A stretch of DNA of 61,274 nucleotides, taken from positions 1-61,274 of the forward strand of contig NZ_QJSW01000029.1 in NCBI RefSeq assembly GCF_003217495.1. Direction: 5' to 3'. This document shows positions 17,178-25,814 of the stretch, piece by piece (position 1 is the first letter of the stretch; each line of letters begins with the position of its first letter). A program made the translations under genes and the position numbers. The notes below the pieces were generated by a model. That model did no database searches, was not told where the DNA came from, and saw only the letters and a list, made by a program, of their open reading frames with translations. Source of the DNA: Paenibacillus barcinonensis. Lineage in GTDB: Bacteria > Bacillota > Bacilli > Paenibacillales > Paenibacillaceae.

Positions 17178-18389
17178 CTATATTTCCCTCGTTTGATGTG
17201 TGAATGTTGAGCCTAACTTGTCGTTTCGAGTGTTAAAGAGATGGGAAAGCAGGAGGGTTAGTAATAAAAGGAGGCAGAATCCTGCCAAAATCCAGATGGT
17301 GCCAACGACAGGCCATGCACTCATGCTCCATCCGGTAAGATACTGCAAGACGGCTCCGCCGATGCCGCCGGAAGCGATCAAAATGCTGGTTGTTCTCTCC
17401 GTCATGCCGGGGATCAGTACGTTGGCATAGACCAGGGCGATACAGAATAACCCGGACATAAACAGTCCTGTTCCAAAAATCAGCACATACGTTACCCATT
17501 GTCCAGATACGAATACCATGGATAATGTGAATAGCAATGTACCGATGGTGCTCCAGATCAAGAACGGCATATATTGCACGGCTTCAGCAATTTTGCCTGA
17601 GAAGAGACGACCGACAATCATCGCAACCCACAGAATGGACACACTCAGCGAAGCGATAGATTCTGACAAATCCAGACGCTCCACAAGAATAGAGGGAAGG
17701 AAATTCATCAGACCAAGCTCAAGCCCCATATATACAAAGAAAAACAGAACAAAAATGGTGAGTAGCCCTAGCTGTTTTTTTGAATAACGGGATTTTTTTT
17801 CTGTTTGTGGGTCAGACATGTTTTTTCCGGCTTGCTCCAGATATTGTGCGGCAGATCGTGGCATCGTTACCCACAGCAGCATGAGAATCAAAGCCAGAAT
17901 CGCAACGGTAAAAAAGGTGAGATGCCACTGTCCCAGCCAGATGAACAACGCAGCTGCCGCCGGAATAAGAAGGGCTCCCAGTGCGAAGAACACATCCAAC
18001 TTGGACATAGCAACTGCTTTCTGGTTTTCTGTAAATTCAATGGTGAATGCGCCTACGGAAGGTTCGATAATCCCTGAGCCGAATCCCACGATCATAGTTA
18101 ACAGCAGCACGATTCCCCATGTGGGTAGCCAGCCGAGCAGAAGATAGGCTGCTACAATACAGATTAATGCAAGAGTAAGCATCCATTTTCGACCGATTCG
18201 TGCTGTCATGTAGGGGGACACGAGAACACCGACAAGAAATCCGAGGAACTGCAAAAATAGCAAAAATCCACCGTCACTGTAACCTCGTTCGTAATGCGGC
18301 AGCAAAACAGGCAGAAGTGCACCAAGCACAACGCTGGTTATGCCGATTAACAAATAGAAACCGCAGCTCAAAGCGAAAATGGTTCTCAA
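17178..18389 (-). CDS. MFS transporter
   Basis: A 403-residue membrane protein with about twelve hydrophobic helices in two halves, split by a charged loop near residue 200 (KNMSDPQTEKKSRYSKKQ). The signature between helices 2 and 3 (MTARIGRKWML) is that of the major facilitator superfamily. It would carry a small solute by proton coupling; the cargo is probably the substrate or product of the downstream enzymes. The start is TTG at 18389, with AGGAGG 7 bases upstream. A promoter and palindrome lie 40-90 bases upstream, making it the first gene of the operon. Confidence 0.88.
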   Translation of the reverse strand: MRTIFALSCGFYLLIGITSVVLGALLPVLLPHYERGYSDGGFLLFLQFLGFLVGVLVSPYMTARIGRKWMLTLALICIVAAYLLLGWLPTWGIVLLLTMIVGFGSGIIEPSVGAFTIEFTENQKAVAMSKLDVFFALGALLIPAAAALFIWLGQWHLTFFTVAILALILMLLWVTMPRSAAQYLEQAGKNMSDPQTEKKSRYSKKQLGLLTIFVLFFFVYMGLELGLMNFLPSILVERLDLSESIASLSVSILWVAMIVGRLFSGKIAEAVQYMPFLIWSTIGTLLFTLSMVFVSGQWVTYVLIFGTGLFMSGLFCIALVYANVLIPGMTERTTSILIASGGIGGAVLQYLTGWSMSAWPVVGTIWILAGFCLLLLLTLLLSHLFNTRNDKLGSTFTHQTREI

Positions 18390-18426
18390 ATGTCTACCTC
18401 CTGGATGGATATAAATTTTATAAATT

Positions 18427-18481
18427 GAAATAAATGTTTATTTTCACATCTAATTTATACCATAAATTTGAAATTGTACAA
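18427..18481 (-). promoter_or_regulatory. Promoter and operator-like palindrome of the MFS operon
   Basis: Read on the minus strand, TTGTAC (18481-18476), a 16-base spacer and TATAAA (18459-18454) form a SigA-like promoter. The palindrome GAAATAAATGTTTATTTTC (18427-18445) sits at the expected transcription start, the usual place for a repressor site. No regulator gene lies next to it. Confidence 0.55.
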
Positions 18482-18689
18482 GCCTTTTATTGTAAAATTA
18501 TGTTAAAGCTTGACGAAGAGACGTTTTTCCTCCCCTAATTTGACATGTATTTGATGTTGAAGGGGTGCAACGTTGCTTCATGCGACGATCCATGAGAAGA
18601 TGGAGTTTGGTTGTGGATGATGAGTACATGTACCTATAGATGAGACCCGTAAATGTGCTTATAGATGAGATAAGGGAATGTGGTGCACG

Positions 18690-19403
18690 ATGTTAATCAA
18701 CAAATATATAAGTGAGACGGGATACTGCTCCCGGAGGGAGACCACAAGGAGAATTGCAGCAGGCAGAATTACGATTAACGGCAAGGTATGTGTAAAGGGA
18801 GATATGGTGCAGCCTGGGGATGTTGTGCTTATGGATGGGGAGAGCATTCCGAGGATAAACGCGGAGCCGGTATATATCGTTCTGAATAAACCTGTGGGCA
18901 TCGTCTGCACCGCTGCTGAGCATGTGGAAGGAAACATCATTCAATATGTCAATTATCCTTCACGGATATTTGCAGTAGGACGATTGGATAAAGCGTCGGA
19001 GGGCTTGATTCTGCTGACCAATGACGGAGATATTGTGAACAAAATGATGCGCTCAGAGTATAATCACGAAAAAGAATATATCGTCACGGTGGATAAGCCC
19101 ATCTCGGATTCATTTGTAGAGCAGATGTCAGCAGGTGTGGAAATTTTAAATGTGGTGACCAAGCCTTGTGAAGTGCAAAGGGAGAGCGAGAAGGTGTTTC
19201 GCATCATTTTGACACAGGGGTTGAATCTGCAAATTCGCCGAATGTGTAAAGCGCTTGGATACAGGGTGCTGAAGCTGGAACGGGTTCGCATGATGAACAT
19301 TACCCTGGATGAGCAGTTAAAGCGCGGAGAATGGAGACACTTGCAGGAGCAGGAGCTGGAGCAGTTCATGTCTCGTTTGAAGCATTCTGATCATGAGGAA
19401 TAA
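18690..19403 (+). CDS. RluF-type 23S rRNA pseudouridine synthase
   Basis: A 237-residue protein. An S4 RNA-binding domain comes first (LINKYISETGYCSRRE to about residue 60), then the catalytic domain with the nucleophile Asp in GRLDKASEGL and the conserved NLQIRRMCKALGY. This is the RsuA/RluB/RluE/RluF family, and the sequence start is closest to RluF, which modifies 23S rRNA near position 2604. The start at 18690 matches the family N-terminus; the ribosome site is weak (AAGGGA further upstream), and the ATG at 18678 has none. Two copies of TATAGATGAGA occur shortly before the gene. Confidence 0.85.
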   Translation: MLINKYISETGYCSRRETTRRIAAGRITINGKVCVKGDMVQPGDVVLMDGESIPRINAEPVYIVLNKPVGIVCTAAEHVEGNIIQYVNYPSRIFAVGRLDKASEGLILLTNDGDIVNKMMRSEYNHEKEYIVTVDKPISDSFVEQMSAGVEILNVVTKPCEVQRESEKVFRIILTQGLNLQIRRMCKALGYRVLKLERVRMMNITLDEQLKRGEWRHLQEQELEQFMSRLKHSDHEE

Positions 19404-19655
19404 TCAAATAATCGGTTCATTCAATGGTAGAGAAGTGTAGCGTATTCCACAAGGCAGCACGGTATGGCAAGCAGACAGGAAGACACGGTCCCAAGGAAAG
19501 GGGGCGTGTCTTTCGTGTCTGTACACACCCGTTCAAACTTCACGATTCATGCTGCACCTTCATCAGGGAATTCATTTGAGTTCAGAACAGGTTTAATTTA
19601 AAATAATATAAACAGGTGACAGAAGTAAGATTTTCTTCGAAGGAGCTGGAACTGC

Positions 19656-19976
19656 ATGTTCGAACACTTGGTCGTTTTCAAGTTTAATGACAAGATTACT
19701 CCTGCCAAGCAGCAGGAGTTTGTATCACAGTTGCTTGCGCTTCAGGACCAGATTCCGGGCATTATTGACCTGACAACCGGGGTGAACGTCACGGAAGAGA
19801 CCGATCGCATTCAAGGGTTTACGCTAGGATTAAGAGTGACATTTGAAGATCAGGAGGCGTTGCGCGCATATGGTCCGCATCCTGCTCATCAGGCGTTTGT
19901 CACCTCCTTGAACGGCTGGATCGAGAATGTTATCGTAACGGATTATCCGATTCCTCCCAAAGTAAGTGCAGAATAA
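19656..19976 (+). CDS. Dabb family stress-responsive protein
   Basis: A 106-residue alpha/beta barrel protein of the Dabb family (PF07876): MFEHLVVFKFND at the start, then PGIIDLTTGVNVT and LRAYGPHPAHQAFV in the second half. Family members form ferredoxin-like dimers and are annotated as stress responsive; a few are monooxygenases or cyclases. No catalytic role can be read here. AAGGAG lies about 11 bases before the ATG. It is a stand-alone gene 143 bases ahead of selO. Confidence 0.85.
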   Translation: MFEHLVVFKFNDKITPAKQQEFVSQLLALQDQIPGIIDLTTGVNVTEETDRIQGFTLGLRVTFEDQEALRAYGPHPAHQAFVTSLNGWIENVIVTDYPIPPKVSAE

Positions 19977-20118
19977 GCTGAATGCCGTTAATTCCGTCTG
20001 ATATGAAAAGGATTGACCTTGGAATGTCCATGTGACTACATAAATGAGCATGGGTTCACAAAGGCCACAAGAAGATAAACAAAGGATCGCCCTTTGTTAT
20101 GGAGAAGGAGTGTGACCC

Positions 20119-21588
20119 ATGGAAAAGAAAGCTACAGCAGCAGGCTGGAATCTGGAGCATAGCTATGCTGAGCTTCCGGAAGCCTTTTATACTAGCCAGA
20201 ATGCTGTGCCTGTTCAGTCAGCTGAATTGATTATATTCAATAAAGCCTTGGCGGCCAGCCTTGGATTGCAGGCAGATGCCCTGAACAATGCTGAAGGCGC
20301 AGCTATTTTTGCAGGCAATACTATGCCTGAGGGCGCAAAGCCCCTTGCGCAAGCTTATGCGGGCCATCAATTTGGCAACTTCAATATGCTTGGGGATGGA
20401 CGTACTCTGCTGCTTGGGGAACAGATTACCCCACAAGGGGAGCGAGTTGATATTCAGCTAAAAGGCTCGGGACGTACACCATACTCTCGCGGTGGCGATG
20501 GACGTGCTGCTGTCGGTCCGATGCTTCGTGAGTATATTATCAGTGAAGCAATGCATGGTCTGGGTATCCCGACAACACGGAGTCTGGCTGTCGTGTCTAC
20601 GGGAGAGCATATTTACCGTGAAACCGAACGCCCAGGAGCTATCCTCACCCGGGTTGCAGCGAGTCATATCCGTGTGGCTACATTCCAGTATGCAGCGAGG
20701 TGGGGGGCGGTAGCGGATTTGCGTGCCTTGGCAGACTATACCTTGCAGCGCCATTTCCCACAGATTGAAAATGACGAGCAGCGTTACCTGCGTTTACTTC
20801 AGGAAGTAATCCAGCTTCAGGCGCAGCTTGTCTCGAAATGGCAGTGTGTAGGTTTCATCCATGGTGTGATGAACACGGATAATATGGCCATCAGCGGAGA
20901 GACGATTGACTATGGACCGTGTGCCTTTATGGATACGTATCATCCTGCGACGGTGTTTAGTTCTATTGACACGCAGGGCCGTTACGCTTATGGCAATCAG
21001 CCGTACATTGCAGGCTGGAATCTGGCACGTTTTGCGGAAACCTTGCTGCCGCTGCTGCATGAGGATGAGGAGCAGGCGGTACAAATTGCTCAGGATGCCA
21101 TTGCACAGTTCTCGGAGCTGTACCATCAGTACTGGTTAAAGGGTATGCGTGCGAAGCTGGGACTATTTTCCGAAGAAACGGAAGATGAAGTGCTGGTGAA
21201 AGACCTGCTGGATTTAATGGAAAAACATGCAGTGGATTACACAAATACGTTTGTGAGCCTGACGTTGGGCAGGTGGGAAGGCTTCACGCTGAAGGGTCAT
21301 TCCGATTTTGATGAGTGGCATTCACACTGGCAGGCCAGATTAGGCAGACAGCCGGAATCCAGAGACGAAGTGATGCAGCAGATGAAACGGAACAACCCTG
21401 TGGTTATTCCACGGAATGAAAGGGTAGAGGAAGTGCTGGAACGAGCAGAAAAGGACGGAGACTACAGCTTGATTCAGCCTTTGCTGGATATGCTTCAACA
21501 GCCGTACGCGTACACGGAGGAACAGCAACGGTATGGAGTTATACCTGTGTCATGTGATCCTTCGTATAAAACATTCTGTGGAACCTGA
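20119..21588 (+). CDS. selO: SelO-family protein AMPylase (YdiU/UPF0061)
   Basis: A 489-residue pseudokinase-fold protein. The early block AYAGHQFGNFNMLGDGRTLLLGE and the nucleotide-binding IQLKGSGRTPYSRGGDGRA are family hallmarks, as are HGVMNTDNMAISGETIDYGPCAFMD and its metal-binding acidic residues. SelO transfers AMP from ATP to protein side chains and acts in redox-stress response. The protein ends PVSCDPSYKTFCGT; the position that is selenocysteine in some homologues is an ordinary residue here. The start follows GGAGAAGGAG. A terminator lies about 30 bases after the stop. Confidence 0.92.
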   Translation: MEKKATAAGWNLEHSYAELPEAFYTSQNAVPVQSAELIIFNKALAASLGLQADALNNAEGAAIFAGNTMPEGAKPLAQAYAGHQFGNFNMLGDGRTLLLGEQITPQGERVDIQLKGSGRTPYSRGGDGRAAVGPMLREYIISEAMHGLGIPTTRSLAVVSTGEHIYRETERPGAILTRVAASHIRVATFQYAARWGAVADLRALADYTLQRHFPQIENDEQRYLRLLQEVIQLQAQLVSKWQCVGFIHGVMNTDNMAISGETIDYGPCAFMDTYHPATVFSSIDTQGRYAYGNQPYIAGWNLARFAETLLPLLHEDEEQAVQIAQDAIAQFSELYHQYWLKGMRAKLGLFSEETEDEVLVKDLLDLMEKHAVDYTNTFVSLTLGRWEGFTLKGHSDFDEWHSHWQARLGRQPESRDEVMQQMKRNNPVVIPRNERVEEVLERAEKDGDYSLIQPLLDMLQQPYAYTEEQQRYGVIPVSCDPSYKTFCGT

Positions 21589-21619
21589 CATGTACGAACT
21601 AACATAAAAGAGATGACAG

Positions 21620-21642
21620 AGCTGCCGCAGGGCAGCTTTTTC
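21620..21642 (+). terminator. Rho-independent terminator after selO
   Basis: AGCTGCC pairs with GGGCAGCT across GCA, followed by TTTTTC. Confidence 0.85.
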
Positions 21643-21725
21643 ATTAAGGTGCAATAGAAGGGTGCAACAGACAGCGGGGGCATCAAGGCATGGTGACATG
21701 TAAACCTGCTGAATAAAAGATACAA

Positions 21726-21758
21726 AGAAAGGACCATCCGCTAAGGGTGGCCCTAAAA
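21726..21758 (-). terminator. Terminator after the SDR gene
   Basis: On the minus strand GGGCCACC and GGATGGTCC pair across CTTAGC, followed by TTTCTTTG. Confidence 0.65.
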
Positions 21759-21825
21759 ACATGCCGTTACAGATCATACGGTTGAATCGCATGATGTTTC
21801 AATTCCTTGAATTAAAGCGCTCTCT

Positions 21826-22593
21826 TTAATGCAGTTTTCCAGCGACAAAACCGCCATCAACAGGTAAGATTACGCCGTTAATTTGACTTGCTAAATCGGA
21901 GCAAAGAAATACGACGGCATTAGCCTGATCCTCAGGTTTGGTTGCTTTTCCGGAAGGAATGTTCCCCAGTGTCGCTTTTGCTTGTTCGGGAGCTGCTTCA
22001 AACCAAGCTTCGACTTGTGGGGTTAAGGTCAGACCAGGAGCAATAGCGTTTACCCGAATATTCTCTTTACCGTATTCCAACGCAACCGATTTGGTCATTC
22101 CTGTAACTCCCCACTTGGAAGCCGAATAAGGAACAATGTTTGTCATGCCTTCCAATCCTGATCCAGATGAAGTGTTAACTATGGAGCCACCGCCTGTTTT
22201 TAACATTTCGATAATTTCGTATTTCAATGCGTAATACATGCCGTAAAGATTTATTTTGATAACTCTATCAAAATCTTCAGACGGGGACTCCGCAATAGGA
22301 ACTGGTTTAGGTCCCATACCGGCATTATTGTGGGCAAAATCAAGCTTCCCGAATTTTGCCACGGTTGCTTCAACGAGTCCTTTAACTTCTTCTTCGATAG
22401 CAACATTGCATTTGAAGAATGAAGCGCTTCCACCAGCTTCCTCAATTAAACGTACAGTCTCTTTACCGGACTCCTCGTTAATATCGGAAACCATAACTTT
22501 GGCTCCTTCTTTAGCAAGAGCCATTGCACTGGCTCTTCCTATACCTGAGCCTGCGGCAGTTACCAAACCTGCTTTATTTTCTAATAATCCCAT
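21826..22593 (-). CDS. Short-chain dehydrogenase/reductase
   Basis: A 255-residue classical SDR. The cofactor loop is VTAAGSGIGRASA, followed by VMVSDIN with an acidic residue that favours NAD(H). NNAG is present, the active-site Ser lies in VNTSSGSG and the catalytic Tyr-Lys pair is in PYSASKWG. The end has the usual GGFVAGK. It reduces or oxidises an unknown small alcohol or ketone. The start follows GGAGGTAAGGGT. It is divergent from the TetR gene, and a palindrome sits in its leader, so it is probably that regulator's target. Confidence 0.9.
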   Translation of the reverse strand: MGLLENKAGLVTAAGSGIGRASAMALAKEGAKVMVSDINEESGKETVRLIEEAGGSASFFKCNVAIEEEVKGLVEATVAKFGKLDFAHNNAGMGPKPVPIAESPSEDFDRVIKINLYGMYYALKYEIIEMLKTGGGSIVNTSSGSGLEGMTNIVPYSASKWGVTGMTKSVALEYGKENIRVNAIAPGLTLTPQVEAWFEAAPEQAKATLGNIPSGKATKPEDQANAVVFLCSDLASQINGVILPVDGGFVAGKLH

Positions 22594-22609
22594 ACCCTTA
22601 CCTCCAGTT

Positions 22610-22623
22610 TAGACATCTGTCTA
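22610..22623. promoter_or_regulatory. Operator-like palindrome between SDR and TetR genes
   Basis: TAGACATCTGTCTA is a palindrome (TAGAC-N4-GTCTA). It lies between a TATACT/TATTAA box and the ribosome site of the minus-strand SDR gene. The half-motif TTTAGACAT recurs inverted near 22738 (ATGTCTAAA), close to the TetR gene start. This suggests autoregulation. Confidence 0.55.
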
Positions 22624-22783
22624 TTAATAGTATAGATGTACTGTTATTTAACGATTGTCACTTAAATTATAATATCTTGAATTCAATATTCAATAATCAT
22701 ATAATTTCAATTGTATGCATTTTAGATATTTGGATTCAAAATGTCTAAAAAATAAAATAATGTTTTTCTTCGAAGGGGATTAC

Positions 22784-23389
22784 ATGTCCGATATCAAAGA
22801 AGATCGCAGAGTAACTCGTACTAAAAGAGATTTAAAAGAAGCTTTCTTTTCCTTGCTGAAGGAAAAAAAAGATGTTAAAAAGATATCCATTATTGAAATT
22901 ACCAATAGAGCAAACTATAATCGTTCCACATTTTATGTGCATTATCAAGCAAAAGAAGAGCTGATTGATGAAATTGTAAATGAGGCGATCACGGGCTTTT
23001 TACGTACATTTGAAAAGCAATTTACGGGTGTTACGTCTTTTAATCCTAAAGTTTTATCAAGCAATGCGGTGAAGATTTTTAAATACATTGAAGAACATTC
23101 ACAAATGTTCGGATTATTATTTCGATCCAATTCCTTCCTTTATTTTGAGTTGCAATTCAGAAGTGCATTGGAAACGATCTATGATGATCTGTTTTTGTAT
23201 GAAGAGGATTATTTTAAAGATATTAACAAGGGTTTGTATATTAGAGGTCATGTCAGTCTGCTTATTGGTTTGATATCGTATTGGATCGAGCATGACTTTT
23301 CCTTCTCGGCTGATTATATGGCAGATCAATTGTTGAAAACGGTGAACATCATCCCCTCAGATGTGAAAATTTCAAGGGGGAACAAATGA
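22784..23389 (+). CDS. TetR/AcrR family regulator
   Basis: A 201-residue regulator. The N-terminal helix-turn-helix is typical (TRTKRDLKEAFFSLL, IIEITNRANYNRSTFYVHYQAKEEL), and the rest is a helical ligand domain with a C-terminal TetR_C-like segment. The start at 22784 has GAAGGGG 5 bases upstream; the 23 residues that precede it in the frame do not fit the family. It is divergent from the SDR gene, with a palindrome between them. Its stop overlaps the start of the next gene (ATGATG), so it is translated with the Imm63-like protein. Confidence 0.88.
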   Translation: MSDIKEDRRVTRTKRDLKEAFFSLLKEKKDVKKISIIEITNRANYNRSTFYVHYQAKEELIDEIVNEAITGFLRTFEKQFTGVTSFNPKVLSSNAVKIFKYIEEHSQMFGLLFRSNSFLYFELQFRSALETIYDDLFLYEEDYFKDINKGLYIRGHVSLLIGLISYWIEHDFSFSADYMADQLLKTVNIIPSDVKISRGNK

Positions 23390-23841
23390 TGCAAACACTC
23401 GTCGAGCAACTCCATGAACTATTATCACTGACTTCGTATCCGAAGGAACAAACGGAGAGTTATGTGAACCGATTGCTGGAGGCCTTTAAGTGGGAAGGTG
23501 TACCTTACGTGGAGATTAAAGGCGAGCATTATATCGTTACGATTTACGAACGCGGTGTACCTTCTTTGACTAAAAAGCTGAAACAGAAAGAAGAAGTGTT
23601 ATATTGGCTACTGGAGGATATCCTTTTCACAGCTGCACATGTCAACCTGCTCAAGAAATATGGTGTTGATAATGTCAATACACATCTCGATTATACAAAT
23701 GAAGTGTGGCGGGAAATAGAGCACAACGTTCGTGCGGCTTTTGACAATATCGGTGATCCTTATCTCTCCTGGCACCTAAACGGCAAACGAAGGGAACTGG
23801 AAAGATATCAACCTAAGAATGAGGGGGAAGCTTCTTCATGA
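23386..23841 (+). CDS. Imm63-like immunity domain protein
   Basis: A 151-residue soluble protein. The central region YVEIKGEHYIVTIYERG, then EVLYWLLEDILFTAAHV and a charged helical C-terminus with WREIEHNVRAAFD, resembles the Imm63 family, whose members are predicted to neutralise polymorphic toxins. No toxin gene is adjacent; instead it overlaps the TetR stop codon by 4 bases. It may be an orphan immunity gene or have another role. The ribosome site AAGGGGGAACAA lies inside the TetR gene. Identification is from recall of the family pattern and is moderate. Confidence 0.6.
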   Translation: MMQTLVEQLHELLSLTSYPKEQTESYVNRLLEAFKWEGVPYVEIKGEHYIVTIYERGVPSLTKKLKQKEEVLYWLLEDILFTAAHVNLLKKYGVDNVNTHLDYTNEVWREIEHNVRAAFDNIGDPYLSWHLNGKRRELERYQPKNEGEASS

Positions 23842-24121
23842 GTGAGCGGAATATCCAGGATGTGTATGGTATGACTTTGCACTCGCTTTTGTAGAGAAAA
23901 AGAATAGCGCTGAAGGGGGCTGGGCCGCGCTTTCTGCACATGAACAGGAGATTGCGCAGCGTCTTGACGAACTGGACCAGCAGCTTTGGAACAACGACGA
24001 TCAAGTTGCCGAGAAGGCGTACGTTTATTACCATGTGACCAGCGTAAGGTCTAATCTTGCGCTTGCAATGCCTCTAACGTTCCGCTATACTGGCTATAAT
24101 TCAATACATGAAATACGTTGA
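23838..24121 (+). pseudogene. Frameshifted remnant downstream of the Imm63-like gene
   Basis: An ATG at 23838 overlaps the previous stop and has GGGGGAAG upstream. It reads MSERNIQDVYGM, then hits a stop at 23893. Moving one base near 23872 opens a protein-like frame (DFALAFVEKKNSAEGGWAAL..., HEQEIAQRLDELDQQLW) that runs to 24121. A single lost base explains both. The last third of the frame overlaps the tyrS promoter, so the original gene probably ended earlier. Family unknown. Confidence 0.55.
24063..24091 (+). promoter_or_regulatory. Promoter of tyrS
   Basis: TTGCAA (24063-24068), a 17-base spacer and TATACT (24086-24091) form a SigA promoter. Transcription would begin near 24099, giving a 280-base structured leader. 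Confidence 0.75.
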
Positions 24122-24380
24122 TAGAGCGCAGTAGCGGCTTTGTCCCTGTTACAGAAAGTCAGGGGGTGATGGAACCTGATACATACAAGGGCTGCGAATT
24201 ACACTCTGGAGTACTTGGGTAATGCCAAGCGGATGGGCAAACGATAACTTGCTGAAAGTGGTATGGATTTCGGATTGGAACGCTGAGATGGTTCCCGATG
24301 TGTTGTCCATGCAATTTGGGTGGTACCACGGTTATTCTAATCGTCCCTGTGTCTATGTAGACAAGGCGGCGATTTTTTTG
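24100..24380 (+). ncRNA. T-box leader of tyrS
   Basis: The T-box core UGGGUGGUACCACGG is at 24317-24331. Downstream is a terminator in which CGTCCCTGTGTCTA pairs with TAGACAAGGCGGCG, ending in seven Ts (24373-24379). Upstream lies a stem I region with GAATTACACTCTGGAGTAC, which contains UAC (Tyr) triplets. The leader senses uncharged tRNA-Tyr and lets transcription proceed into tyrS. The exact specifier triplet was not worked out. Confidence 0.9.
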
Positions 24381-24465
24381 TGTCCAAAAACGCCGTTGGC
24401 AATGTTTTTTGGTACTAGAACGTAGGTCATGGCTACATTTTAATTATTGAAAAGGGGTTTAATAC

Positions 24466-25728
24466 ATGAACATTATTGATGAACTACAGTGGCGCGATGC
24501 CATTAACCAGCAAACGGATGCAGAAGGGCTGCGTGAACTGACAGAGACGAAAGCCATCTCGCTGTACTGCGGTGTAGACCCAACGGGTGACAGTATGCAT
24601 ATCGGACATTTGATTCCATTCATGATGCTGAAGCGCTTCCAGCTGGCAGGTCACCGTCCAGTGATCCTGATCGGCGGTGCAACAGGTACGATTGGTGATC
24701 CAAGTGGTCGTCAGTCCGAGCGTTCATTGCAGACGCTGGAGCAAGTGCAGGCGAATGTGGACGCCCTGACGGCACAGATGAAAAAGCTGTTTATGACCGA
24801 AGGTGACAATCAGGTTCGCATGGTGAATAACTATGATTGGACTCACAAGATTAACATCATCGAGTTCCTTCGTGACTATGGCAAAAACTTTAACCTGAAT
24901 ACGATGCTTGCCAAAGATGTGGTGGCGAGCCGTCTTGAAGGCGGAATTTCGTTCACCGAATTCTCCTACCAGATTCTGCAGTCTCTCGATTACCTGCACC
25001 TGTTCCAAACCGAGGATGTGCAGCTGCAGATTGGTGGATCGGATCAGTGGGGCAACATTACCAGCGGTCTGGATTTGATTCGCAAAAAAGAAGGATCAGA
25101 GGCTAAAGCTTACGGCTTGACGATTCCGTTGATGCTGAAGTCTGACGGTACGAAGTTTGGTAAAACGGCGGGCGGCGCAATCTGGCTTGATCCGAACAAA
25201 ACGACACCGTTTGAGTTCTACCAGTTCTGGGCGAACACGGATGACCGGGATGTCATCAAATACCTGAAATACTTCACGTTCCTGAGCAAAGAAGAGATTG
25301 AGGCTTTGGCTGACAAGGTGGAGACCGAGCCGCATAAACGAGAAGCACAGAAGGCACTTGCCGAGGAAATGACCAGATTTGTGCATGGTGAAGAGATGCT
25401 GGAGCAGGCGAAACGTATTACAGCTGCACTGTTCAGCGGGGATATTCGCTCCCTGACAGCAGATGAGATTGAGCAGGGCTTCAAGGAAATGCCCACCTAC
25501 GAAACCGATGGCGAAGCCAAAAATATTGTAGACTGGCTTGTGGATTTGGGTCTGGAGCCATCCAAACGCCAGGCGCGTGAGGATATTACCAAGGGCGCAA
25601 TCTCCATGAATGGTGAGAAAATCACAGAGCTTGATTTTACAGTATCGGCAGAGCATGCCATCGGCGGCAAATTCATTATTATCCGCAAAGGTAAAAAGAA
25701 CTACAGTCTGGTTAAGCTTCAATCCTAG
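24466..25728 (+). CDS. tyrS: Tyrosyl-tRNA synthetase
   Basis: A 420-residue class I aminoacyl-tRNA synthetase that charges tRNA-Tyr. The HIGH motif is HIGHLIPF with CGVDPTGDSMH before it. Substrate-binding blocks include GGATGTIGDPSG and GGSDQWGN, and the KMSKS-like loop is KFGKT. A C-terminal S4 RNA-binding domain (about 350-420) has SKRQAREDI. The ribosome site GAAAAGGGG lies upstream of the ATG. It is controlled by the T-box leader directly ahead, and a strong terminator follows. Confidence 0.97.
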   Translation: MNIIDELQWRDAINQQTDAEGLRELTETKAISLYCGVDPTGDSMHIGHLIPFMMLKRFQLAGHRPVILIGGATGTIGDPSGRQSERSLQTLEQVQANVDALTAQMKKLFMTEGDNQVRMVNNYDWTHKINIIEFLRDYGKNFNLNTMLAKDVVASRLEGGISFTEFSYQILQSLDYLHLFQTEDVQLQIGGSDQWGNITSGLDLIRKKEGSEAKAYGLTIPLMLKSDGTKFGKTAGGAIWLDPNKTTPFEFYQFWANTDDRDVIKYLKYFTFLSKEEIEALADKVETEPHKREAQKALAEEMTRFVHGEEMLEQAKRITAALFSGDIRSLTADEIEQGFKEMPTYETDGEAKNIVDWLVDLGLEPSKRQAREDITKGAISMNGEKITELDFTVSAEHAIGGKFIIIRKGKKNYSLVKLQS

Positions 25729-25740
25729 GCTTCATAACAA

Positions 25741-25790
25741 AAAGACCGTCTCCCATCTCTGTCATACAACAGAGGGGAGACGGTCTTTCG
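25741..25790. terminator. Terminator after tyrS, likely bidirectional
   Basis: AAAGACCGTCTCCC pairs with GGGGAGACGGTCTTT, with an inner CTCTGT/ACAGAG. It separates the convergent tyrS and YxcD-like genes. Confidence 0.88.
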
Positions 25791-25814
25791 TATAATAGCC
25801 CAATGGTTGACCTG

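Noticed and set aside
21540..21588. Possible selenocysteine in SelO
   Set aside because: The gene end has ordinary codons and a standard stop; no UGA occurs in the conserved tail.
24222..24425. 67-codon ORF upstream of tyrS
   Set aside because: It lies inside the T-box leader and reads through the terminator; not a gene.
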